Positions 28,143 through 34,118 of a stretch of DNA of 34,118 bases are shown piece after piece. This stretch comes from Methylococcales bacterium (lineage in GTDB: Bacteria > Pseudomonadota > Gammaproteobacteria > Methylococcales > Methylomonadaceae), in assembly GCA_030654015.1 (NCBI GenBank), contig JAURYI010000122.1, positions 1 through 34,118 of the forward strand. Direction: 5' to 3'. Numbering within the stretch: the first letter of the stretch is position 1; each line of letters starts with the position of its first letter. The notes under the pieces are model-generated. The model saw only the letters and a program-made list of their open reading frames with translations, had not been told where the DNA came from and searched no databases. Both the position numbers and the translations under genes were made by a program.

Positions 28143-29615
28143 ATGCTAAGAAGAACCAAAATTTTAGCCACTCTAGGCCCTGCCACCGATAAAGAAGGTG
28201 TGTTGGAAGGTTTATTTGAGGCGGGTATTGATGTGGTACGGTTGAACTTTTCACATGGTACAGCACAAGACCATATCGACCGTGCCAACGCAGTACGCGA
28301 AATGAGCAAAAAAACGGGCAGACGAGTGGGTATTTTGGCAGATTTACAAGGGCCAAAAATTCGTATTGAGCGTTTTAAAGCGAATGCAAAACACGGCGGA
28401 GCAGAGAAAGTCTGGCTGGAAAATGGTCAGGATTTCGCGCTCGACATTAATATGGATAAAGAAGGCGGCGATGAAACACAAGTCGCTATCAGCTACGAAC
28501 CCTTACCTAAAGAAGTGAAAGCAGGCAGCCGTTTATTATTAGATGACGGGCGCATTGTATTGGACGTGGTTAATGTTGAAGCCAACTTACGCATCAACTG
28601 CACCGTGATTGTCGGCGGTTACTTATCCAACAAAAAAGGCATCAACCTGCTCGGTGGCGGTTTATCGGCAGCCGCGTTAACTGAGAAAGATAAAGAAGAC
28701 ATCATCACTATCGGGCAAATTGAATGTGATTATGTGGCTGTGTCTTTCCCACGTTGTGCGGAAGATTTGCATGAAGCCCGTCGTTTGTTACAAGCGGTCG
28801 GTTGCTATGCGGGTATTGTGTCTAAAGTTGAACGTGCTGAAGCGATTGTTCCAGATGTGATGGATGAAATTATCCTCGCGTCCGATGCGGTCATGGTAGC
28901 GCGTGGTGATTTGGGCGTGGAAATTGGTGATGCCAATTTGCCAGCAGTACAAAAACTACTGATTAAACGCAGTCGTGAACTGAATCGTGTTGCTATCACT
29001 GCAACGCAAATGATGGAATCCATGATTGAGAACCCCATTCCAACGCGCGCAGAAGTATTTGACGTAGCCAATGCGGTTTATGATGGTACTGATGCGATTA
29101 TGTTATCAGCAGAAACAGCTTCGGGTAACCATCCGATTAAAGCCGTTGAAGCGATGCACCGTATTTGTGTTGAAGCGGAAAAACAAGCGGTGGTGCGTGA
29201 GTCAGATCACCGTATCAACGAACAGTTTCAACGCGATGACGAAGCGATTGCTATGTCTGCCATGTATATGGCTAACCATACCAAAGTTAAAGGCATTGTT
29301 GCTTTAACTGAGTCTGGGTCAACACCGTTATGGATGTCACGCATCAGCTCAGGCATTCCTATCTATGCGTATAGCAGTCAGGAAAAAACCTTGGGCAAAG
29401 TGACTTTGTTTCGCGGCGTATTTCCGATGTATTTCAAACTGGGTGAAAATCAAGACCACGCTGAAGTGAATCGCAATATCGTACAAGAACTAAGAAAATG
29501 GAATGCAGCTAAAGACGGCGATAAATTCATTATCACTAAAGGTGATTTGAACGGCGTAGAAGGCGGCACCAACGCATTAAAAGTCATTATCATAGGACAA
29601 GGTTTAACACCTTAA
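28143..29615 (+). CDS. pyk: Pyruvate kinase
   Basis: This 490-residue enzyme makes pyruvate and ATP from phosphoenolpyruvate. Visible motifs are RRTKILATLGPAT at the start, VVRLNFSHG (31-39), LADLQGPKIRI (65-75), the catalytic-loop region with SKVERAEAI, MVARGDLGVEIG near 251-262, and ATQMMESMIENPIPTRAEV with the following DVANAVYDGTDAIMLSAETA. The C-terminal allosteric domain (about 350-490) is complete. The sequence looks closer to the PykA (type II) group than to PykF, but this is a judgement by eye. Translation probably depends on gap, whose stop is only 2 bases upstream. Confidence 0.96.
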   Translation: MLRRTKILATLGPATDKEGVLEGLFEAGIDVVRLNFSHGTAQDHIDRANAVREMSKKTGRRVGILADLQGPKIRIERFKANAKHGGAEKVWLENGQDFALDINMDKEGGDETQVAISYEPLPKEVKAGSRLLLDDGRIVLDVVNVEANLRINCTVIVGGYLSNKKGINLLGGGLSAAALTEKDKEDIITIGQIECDYVAVSFPRCAEDLHEARRLLQAVGCYAGIVSKVERAEAIVPDVMDEIILASDAVMVARGDLGVEIGDANLPAVQKLLIKRSRELNRVAITATQMMESMIENPIPTRAEVFDVANAVYDGTDAIMLSAETASGNHPIKAVEAMHRICVEAEKQAVVRESDHRINEQFQRDDEAIAMSAMYMANHTKVKGIVALTESGSTPLWMSRISSGIPIYAYSSQEKTLGKVTLFRGVFPMYFKLGENQDHAEVNRNIVQELRKWNAAKDGDKFIITKGDLNGVEGGTNALKVIIIGQGLTP

Positions 29616-29621
29616 ACTAAA

Positions 29622-29654
29622 AAACCTGCGAGGTTTTAAAAACCTCGCAGGTTT
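29622..29654. repeat. Dispersed palindrome, CCTGCGAGG family, copy 3
   Basis: AAACCTGCGAGGTTTT (29622-29637) and AAAACCTCGCAGGTTT (29639-29654) are perfect 16-bp arms with a 1-base centre. It lies 6 bases after the pyk stop codon. Confidence 0.92.
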
Positions 29655-29664
29655 GAGTCAAAAC

Positions 29665-29700
29665 ACAGACCTTTCAGGTTTTTAAACCTGAGAGGTCTGT
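29665..29700. repeat. Related palindrome, CCTGAGAGG type
   Basis: ACAGACCTTTCAGGTTT (29665-29681) and AAACCTGAGAGGTCTGT (29684-29700) form a 17-bp stem with one mismatch and a 2-base loop. It sits beside copy 3 of the CCTGCGAGG family, 6 bases from the stop codon of the convergent gene. The two stems together may end transcription from both sides. Confidence 0.9.
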
Positions 29701-29706
29701 TATTTC

Positions 29707-31266
29707 TCATTTCCCCGTCAGCAACCGCTTCCATAAGGTTTCAGGAAAATTCTCATCCCGCATTTTCTGCACGACAGGCGCATTATCATAAGGTAACGCC
29801 AGAAAAGTCACCTCCTGCTTTTCCCTATCATAAATAGCAAATTGTGCATCCGTACAGCCCTCTCTAGGTTGCCCGATTGAACCAGGACAGATAAGCAGTT
29901 GATTATAAGGCGACAACGATACGGTTTTTTCCGTAAGCTGATGATCCATGCCTTTTTTATCGCGTGCAAATACCCCTGCCATGTGTGAATGCCCATGAAA
30001 ACACACGCGGATATTATTTTCCTGCATATAGCTTAAGTTATCCTCATAAGTCATCGCGTATACATAGCCATAAAAAAATGCGGGATCCATCGGTGCGCCA
30101 TGTACAGCAAACCATTCTTCAGTTTCCTCAAACGCAGGCAAGTCTTTTAACCACTGACGATGCTCAAGCGACAATTGATCGACCGTCCAATAAACAATCG
30201 TTTTCGCCGTATTTGAAAAACCTATACTGGTGTCATTGATACCCACCGCGTGATCATGATTGCCTTTAATAATCTGCAAATTTGTCTGCTGCAATCGTTC
30301 TATACATTCACGCGGCTCTGCGTTGTAGCCGACTATATCGCCCAGCACAATGCCTTCGTGAATACCCTGTGCATCGAGATAATTTAATACGCATTCCAAC
30401 GCCGCATGGTTCGCATGAATGTCGGCGAGTAAGGCAAAGTATCGACCGTTCACCTGCGAATGTTGAGCTGCGCGAGTAGGAGGTAGTTTTTTTATTTGCG
30501 TAAGTGTCTGAATTAACGCCTGTAATAACTGCTCTTTTTGTCCTTGTGGCATAAACAAAGAGTGCAGTTGCCTTGCGATGATAACGCGACAATGCTCATC
30601 ATGAAAAATATCGTCCAACAGCTCAACCAACGCATAACCCAGCTCATTGATAAAGCTCTCATCCAGCCATTCAAAGCTGCGAATATAAACCCCCAGCATC
30701 ATGGCAAACGAAATAAATTTATCCCATTGGTAATACTCATCATCCAGATAATACACCGCGCCGTCATCTGATAAGGCAAAATTGGACAAGCCTTCGTCAA
30801 GTTTATGGTTTGTGTTTTTAGCCAATGTTAGATACATCCGAAACACGGCGGTTAATAACTTAAGATTTTGTTGCCGGTCGGCGGCTGAATTGGGCGTGGC
30901 TTTTAACTCAATATGTAACGGCTTTAACCGTGGGCAGATACTGGCAATTGAAATAGTTTCTGTATTTGATGGGTCATGATTTTCAGTGATAAGCAACCAT
31001 GTTTTATGCGGATGATGGACACCGAGCTGCTGCTCTTTTGCCAGAGCTTGCTTAATCCAGCGACGTGATTTATCGCTATTGAAATTAATCTCAGTACGGA
31101 TTTTGATAACATCGGTGTCGCTGGCATGAATGCGCGTCCCTGGGCGACCTACAAATTCATTACCTATCATGAGCGTTTCAGAACCCAGTTGTAACAAGTT
31201 TTGAATGGTCTCGATGTCGTAATGTTGTTGGTTATCGACAGCACCAATAATATCAATATTCAACAT
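29707..31266 (-). CDS. Kinase-like domain fused to a metallophosphoesterase
   Basis: This is a 519-residue protein. The C-terminal half (about 275-515) is a calcineurin-like metallophosphoesterase with all metal ligands: ADIHAN (Asp282, His284), VLGDIVGYN (Asp310), KGNHDH (Asn336, His337), AVHGAP (His389) and FHGHSH (424-428), closest to the YfcE/MJ0936 style. The N-terminal half (about 30-240) is not a known domain by name. It does show the order expected of a protein-kinase/aminoglycoside-phosphotransferase fold: a Gly-containing strand (GNEFVGRPGTR), Lys55 in VIKIR, Glu78 in a helix, a catalytic-loop-like HKLDEGLSN (His154, Asp157, Asn162) and YYLDDE (Asp175) in the place of DFG. A combined kinase and phosphatase is therefore likely but inferred. 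AAGG lies 4 bases before the ATG. It lies 297 bases downstream of the Roadblock gene on the same strand. Confidence 0.8.
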   Translation of the reverse strand: MLNIDIIGAVDNQQHYDIETIQNLLQLGSETLMIGNEFVGRPGTRIHASDTDVIKIRTEINFNSDKSRRWIKQALAKEQQLGVHHPHKTWLLITENHDPSNTETISIASICPRLKPLHIELKATPNSAADRQQNLKLLTAVFRMYLTLAKNTNHKLDEGLSNFALSDDGAVYYLDDEYYQWDKFISFAMMLGVYIRSFEWLDESFINELGYALVELLDDIFHDEHCRVIIARQLHSLFMPQGQKEQLLQALIQTLTQIKKLPPTRAAQHSQVNGRYFALLADIHANHAALECVLNYLDAQGIHEGIVLGDIVGYNAEPRECIERLQQTNLQIIKGNHDHAVGINDTSIGFSNTAKTIVYWTVDQLSLEHRQWLKDLPAFEETEEWFAVHGAPMDPAFFYGYVYAMTYEDNLSYMQENNIRVCFHGHSHMAGVFARDKKGMDHQLTEKTVSLSPYNQLLICPGSIGQPREGCTDAQFAIYDREKQEVTFLALPYDNAPVVQKMRDENFPETLWKRLLTGK

Positions 31267-31562
31267 AATACCTTCGGCAAGAAAAAATTAGACAGCCCTA
31301 TTTCTAAATAACTCATTGATTTAACAGAACGAATACATTGCAAAGCAAAGTCTGCATCACTCACTTTTACGACTTACCAATTTGTTTGGCAAAGCCTGAA
31401 ATGGATGATAAACAATAACGCAAGGAAACAGGAGGATATGGCGGGACGGGACATAAAACCAGTGAATGATAGTGTTGCCAATCGCCAGAATAAAACTTTT
31501 TCCGCTCACTCTCGGTCATGAGCCTGCCGATGCAGTGAACGGAAAATACAGAAGTTTCTTAG
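31267..31562. other. Intergenic region with possible terminator hairpin
   Basis: This region is just under 300 bases. On the minus strand, after the Roadblock stop, TCCGTTCACT (31534-31543 on the plus strand) can pair with AGTGAGCGGA (31501-31510) with one G-T pair and an inner CGG/CCG pairing. AAAAAGTTTTATT follows, which could form a weak terminator. A 27-codon plus-strand frame at 31438-31521 has an AGGAGG only 2 bases before its ATG and is probably not a gene. Confidence 0.5.
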
Positions 31563-31970
31563 TTAAGGGCAAAGCGGTGCAACAGCCGCCATTGATTTGC
31601 GTACTGCCGACCAACCCATACCTAAGTTGGTTTTTTTGTTAGTAATTAAAACTACTAGCGCATCGTCTTTATCAGGAACTACTGCCATAAAATGCAAGGT
31701 ATTTTCCGTGGTCATTTGTACTTCTTTAATCGTTTTTTCGACTACTTTACCACGCTGATTGCTCAATAAAGACTCAACAGCACGAACATTTTTACCACGC
31801 ATCATATCAACTGCGGCAGCAGCTACGGCCTCCAGATAAGAAGACGTAAAATAAGGTACATTGTGCGCTACACCCAACAATAAACCACTTTCCAAATCAA
31901 CAACAGCACATCCTAATGCACCATCTACATCTTTAACTATAGTTTGCAGTAAATCATCTAACCTAGACAT
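31563..31970 (-). CDS. Roadblock/LC7 domain protein
   Basis: This 135-residue protein is a single Roadblock/LC7 domain. It begins MSRLDDLLQTIVKDVDGALGCAVVDLESGLLLG, followed by a helix and a second strand set ending in VPDKDDALVVLITNKKTNLGMGWSAVRKSM. Bacterial Roadblock proteins dimerise and regulate or recruit MglA-like small GTPases. The start at 31970 is chosen because it gives the canonical domain start with GGA about 8 bases upstream; a longer frame from 32018 adds a non-conserved hydrophobic piece. It follows the GTPase gene by 63 bases and is very likely its partner. Confidence 0.88.
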   Translation of the reverse strand: MSRLDDLLQTIVKDVDGALGCAVVDLESGLLLGVAHNVPYFTSSYLEAVAAAAVDMMRGKNVRAVESLLSNQRGKVVEKTIKEVQMTTENTLHFMAVVPDKDDALVVLITNKKTNLGMGWSAVRKSMAAVAPLCP

Positions 31971-32033
31971 ATTATATTTCCATTGAGTTAAGTAAATAAA
32001 AAGCCAGCCCCGTACCACGCAATTAACTTGTCG

Positions 32034-32573
32034 CTAACTGTATTCTAAAGTAGCTAACAGCAAATGTAACAACAGCGTTACATCTTCAGGTTTACGCGCA
32101 TCCGCATGAATAATAGGCCACGCATCGCCGCGTTCTTTTAACACACCATAATAATCATCAACACTCGGCTGAATAGCTTCATCATAATGAGTAATTCCAA
32201 TAACAGCTGGATTATTAAGCAGAAATTCTGCATTGAGATTGAGATAATAATCCAGCTCTTCTAAAGGCGTGTGATGACTATTATCAATCAAAATAACTAG
32301 ACCTAATGCACCCTTGGTTAAAATATGGCTCATAAAATCAAAACGCCGTTGACCGGGTGTGCCGTAAAGATAAAGTTTAGTATCATCTTCTAACGTCAGT
32401 TCACCGTAGTCCATAGCCACCGTTGTTGAACTTTTACGATTCAATACACTGGCCTCGGAGGGCTTAGCTTCCGTTCTAATCGGATCAATCTCGCTGATGG
32501 TTTCAATGGCGGTGGTTTTTCCTGCGCCTACAGAACCCGTAAAAACGACTTTAATTTTTTGATTGTAATCCAA
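32034..32573 (-). CDS. MglA/Ras-like small GTPase, TTG start
   Basis: This 179-residue protein has a P-loop at 13-20 (GSVGAGKT), a switch I threonine in the SSTTVAMDYG stretch (48-57), and GTPGQ (71-75) in place of the Ras DxxG, as in the bacterial COG2229-type GTPases. THYD (128-131) stands in for NKxD. Such proteins act as molecular switches for polarity, motility or signalling and work with Roadblock proteins. The start must be TTG: no ATG occurs before the P-loop, and AAGG lies about 10 bases upstream. The TTG falls 1 base after the stop of the upstream gene, so it is translationally coupled to it. Confidence 0.9.
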   Translation of the reverse strand: MDYNQKIKVVFTGSVGAGKTTAIETISEIDPIRTEAKPSEASVLNRKSSTTVAMDYGELTLEDDTKLYLYGTPGQRRFDFMSHILTKGALGLVILIDNSHHTPLEELDYYLNLNAEFLLNNPAVIGITHYDEAIQPSVDDYYGVLKERGDAWPIIHADARKPEDVTLLLHLLLATLEYS

Positions 32574-32574
32574 A

Positions 32575-33618
32575 TCAATCTACCTTGACTTCACTATTAA
32601 TCTTTTTTAAACGATTAGTAATTTTTGTTAACAAAACCTGCTTGTCCTCGGCAATATTTTTTGTATAAAGCTCTTCTGTAACCGATTTTTCCACAAGTCC
32701 AATCAAATAACAGGCATTATAAAAATTATAAACCGCAGACAGCGGCGTAGACGTTTTATCCGCTACCGTAGTTAAACAAACGGCATTGTTGCGCATAAAC
32801 GCAGCCAACTTAACATATTGACCACAACCTTCTACCCCTAAATCAGGCCACCTTGTTAAATAGACACAATCTTGATTTGAGTGACCATATAATAATCGTC
32901 CATTGGACAATCTAAACGCGATATACCAAATTAAATTACTTAAGGGTCTGGTAGCTAAAGCTGCGTCCACTACCTCACGAATCCATTCTGCCTGTGAAAC
33001 ATCATTTATTACAATAACATCTTCTGTAAGCAAACAAGAATCGAGTCTTTTTAAACTTGCTTCGCAATAATAAACTTTTTCAACAGGATCGACATAAAGA
33101 TCATAGTTATTCGCAGGGGAATTAAAATGATAAATTTGTCGTTTTGTCTTGTTTTGTAGTAAATGTTTAAAAAATCCGCTCTCTGGATTAAAAAAATTAT
33201 CATCATTGTTTAAAACAATTGTTTTAGATAGCTCAGTAATCGGTGCAATAGAGTGACTACTAACTGGAATTTCTGTCAAAGACTCTGCATTCACAACTTG
33301 ATTTAACACTTTGACCACAGAACTTAATTGTGGCACCTGCCCCGAAGGAAAAAATAACACATCATCATCATATTCAGCTAATCGTTGCCGTGTACAAAAA
33401 ATACACCGCTCTCTTGGTAATTTTTTTTCAACAATAAATGCCTCAGAGTGTGATTTTTCGATTGATAATAAAAAAAAATCTGCCCGCGACACATCGACAA
33501 CATCCCAAATGTGTTGCAAACGTCTTTCTGCCAAAGACAAAATAGCCGAAAAAGTTTCCTTTTGACTATCGTTAAATCCTATAAGAGCAAGACCGAATGA
33601 TTGATTTATTTTTTCCAT
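32575..33618 (-). CDS. Unrecognised protein, first gene of GTPase/Roadblock operon
   Basis: I do not recognise this 347-residue protein. It is soluble, with no signal peptide or transmembrane segment. The first 110 or so residues alternate strands and helices (SFGLALIGFND, RADFFLLSIEKS, RCIFCTRQ, DVLFFPSGQ) in a way that could be a receiver-like fold without a clear phospho-acceptor. The middle (125-240) is variable, and the C-terminal part (about 230-345, with YVKLAAFMRNNAVCLTTVADKTSTPLSAVYNFYNACYLIGLVEKS) ends in a possible winged-helix-like unit and a charged tail. The GTPase gene starts 1 base after its stop, so it is probably a regulator, effector or scaffold of the GTPase. No clear ribosome-binding site precedes the ATG. 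Confidence 0.75.
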   Translation of the reverse strand: MEKINQSFGLALIGFNDSQKETFSAILSLAERRLQHIWDVVDVSRADFFLLSIEKSHSEAFIVEKKLPRERCIFCTRQRLAEYDDDVLFFPSGQVPQLSSVVKVLNQVVNAESLTEIPVSSHSIAPITELSKTIVLNNDDNFFNPESGFFKHLLQNKTKRQIYHFNSPANNYDLYVDPVEKVYYCEASLKRLDSCLLTEDVIVINDVSQAEWIREVVDAALATRPLSNLIWYIAFRLSNGRLLYGHSNQDCVYLTRWPDLGVEGCGQYVKLAAFMRNNAVCLTTVADKTSTPLSAVYNFYNACYLIGLVEKSVTEELYTKNIAEDKQVLLTKITNRLKKINSEVKVD

Positions 33619-33644
33619 TTATCGTTTTTAATGAAAGTTTGAAC

Positions 33645-33911
33645 GGTTAAAAGCATTGCAGATTGATAGGCCTTAACTTCCGATTTGCTGACTAATTGAT
33701 AGTAACCGCAAGAGTATAAATGACTATGCTATAAATACTATAAATTGCTGCAACTTTTTATTTTTTAGTGAAACGCTTAAGCCGTTAACAGCATAGCATA
33801 TTATGGTTTTTAGCTTCTGGTTTGAAAACTGACTGATAATAACTACAAACAGTATAAATAGTATGTTACAAATTGTCGCAATTTTTTATGAGAATGGAAT
33901 TAAATGCTTAA
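33645..33911. repeat. Imperfect tandem duplication of about 130 bp
   Basis: Copy 1 (33645-33780) and copy 2 (33783-33911) share a series of blocks in the same order: GTTAAAAGCAT/GTTAACAGCAT at the start, CTGACTAATTGATAGTAAC/CTGACTGATAATAAC, AGTATAAAT in both, AAATTGCTGCAA/AAATTGTCGCAA followed by a T-run and TAT, and both end in GCTTAA. They differ by many substitutions and small gaps. The blocks are non-coding and lie directly upstream of the minus-strand GTPase operon. Confidence 0.75.
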
Positions 33912-33975
33912 ATAACAATTAGATAGATTTTTTACTGCCTAATAATCAAATATGCACAAATCCAAAGCAACGAGG

Positions 33976-34014
33976 CAAAAAAAAAGCCCCTACTTCTGAT
34001 TAGAAGGAGGGGCT
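33976..34014 (-). terminator. Rho-independent terminator of the rRNA operon
   Basis: On the minus strand, GCCCCTCCTTCT and AGAAGTAGGGGC form a 12-bp stem with one mismatch and a 4-base loop, followed by a run of nine Ts. It begins about 12 bases after the 5S rRNA 3' end. Confidence 0.95.
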
Positions 34015-34025
34015 TAGATATTAAG

Positions 34026-34118
34026 AGCTTGGCGATTCCCTACTTTCGCATGGCAAAGTGCCACACTATCATTGGCGCTAAGCGGTTTCACTTCCGAGTT
34101 CGGGATGGGATCGGGTGG
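34026..34118 (-). rRNA. rrf: 5S ribosomal RNA, 3' part (cut by window edge)
   Basis: The minus strand reads CGAACTCGGAAGTGAAAC, then TAGCGCCAATGATAGTGTGG, then CATGCGAAAGTAGGGAA and GCCAAGC. These are the conserved loop C/helix III part, the loop E region and the 3' closing strand of bacterial 5S rRNA. About 92 bases are present, and the 5' end lies outside the window. It is followed by a strong terminator, so it is the last gene of a minus-strand rRNA operon that would continue to the right with 23S and 16S. Confidence 0.96.

Larger units (their letters stand above)
33619..34025. other. AT-rich intergenic region between the GTPase operon and the 5S rRNA gene
   Basis: This 407-base stretch has no supported gene. 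It holds a tandem imperfect duplication (33645-33911), listed separately, then the rRNA operon terminator (33976-34014). Promoters for the minus-strand operon must lie here. A reasonable candidate on the minus strand is GCGACA, 17 bases, TATACT, within the second copy near 33850-33880. Confidence 0.6.

Noticed and set aside
31438-31521. 27-codon plus-strand frame preceded by AGGAGG
   Set aside because: The spacing between AGGAGG and ATG is only 2 bases, too short for normal initiation, and the peptide has no family signal. It overlaps a likely terminator hairpin of the opposite strand.

Overview
The window looks like a chromosomal segment of a gammaproteobacterium of moderate GC content. The evidence is the set of housekeeping proteins (FabI, SecA with a SEC-C tail, RpoZ next to SpoT, P-II/AmtB, RimK, class I fructose-1,6-bisphosphatase, Pgk, Gap and Pyk) and the 3' part of a 5S rRNA gene at the right edge. 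The genus cannot be fixed from sequence alone. The class I FBPase with Pgk and Gap would suit gluconeogenesis or a Calvin cycle, and the many small intergenic palindromes resemble those I remember from sulfur-oxidising and methanotrophic gammaproteobacteria, but that is only an impression.

Layout, left to right. (1) 33-846: a type I-C-like CRISPR array of 13 repeats in two repeat versions, with no cas genes in view. (2) 847-1790: an iterated TGCAA motif followed by a VapBC-type toxin-antitoxin pair. (3) 1813-5474: a YchJ/SEC-C protein, an OmpA-type porin, and glnK-amtB. (4) 5564-11877: a large membrane diguanylate cyclase with a periplasmic substrate-binding sensor domain, and an RND pump without partner genes. 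(5) 11989-15647: fabI and secA, convergent on a shared terminator. (6) 15966-17749: a DUF502 membrane protein, a small lipoprotein and a tandem cyclic-nucleotide-binding-domain protein. (7) 17853-20790: fbp, a SemiSWEET transporter coupled to rimK, and a thioredoxin-fold protein. (8) 20819-24579: pgk, a cluster of palindromes, rpoZ and spoT. (9) 24688-26922: a periplasmic beta-propeller protein, a DUF4242 protein and a NemR-like TetR repressor; the last two share an operator motif. (10) 27127-29615: gap-pyk. (11) 29707-33618: a minus-strand set made of a Roadblock protein, an MglA-like GTPase and an unrecognised 347-residue protein, followed by a protein that appears to join a kinase-like domain to a metallophosphoesterase. 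(12) 33645-34118: a tandemly duplicated AT-rich block, the rRNA operon terminator and the 5S rRNA 3' end.

The most interesting items are the GTPase/Roadblock cluster with its neighbouring kinase-like/phosphatase fusion, the duplicated non-coding block upstream of that cluster, the NemR-like regulon with conserved Cys106/Lys175 and two matching operators, the sharp repeat switch in the CRISPR array, and several families of short perfect palindromes that lie almost always just after stop codons.
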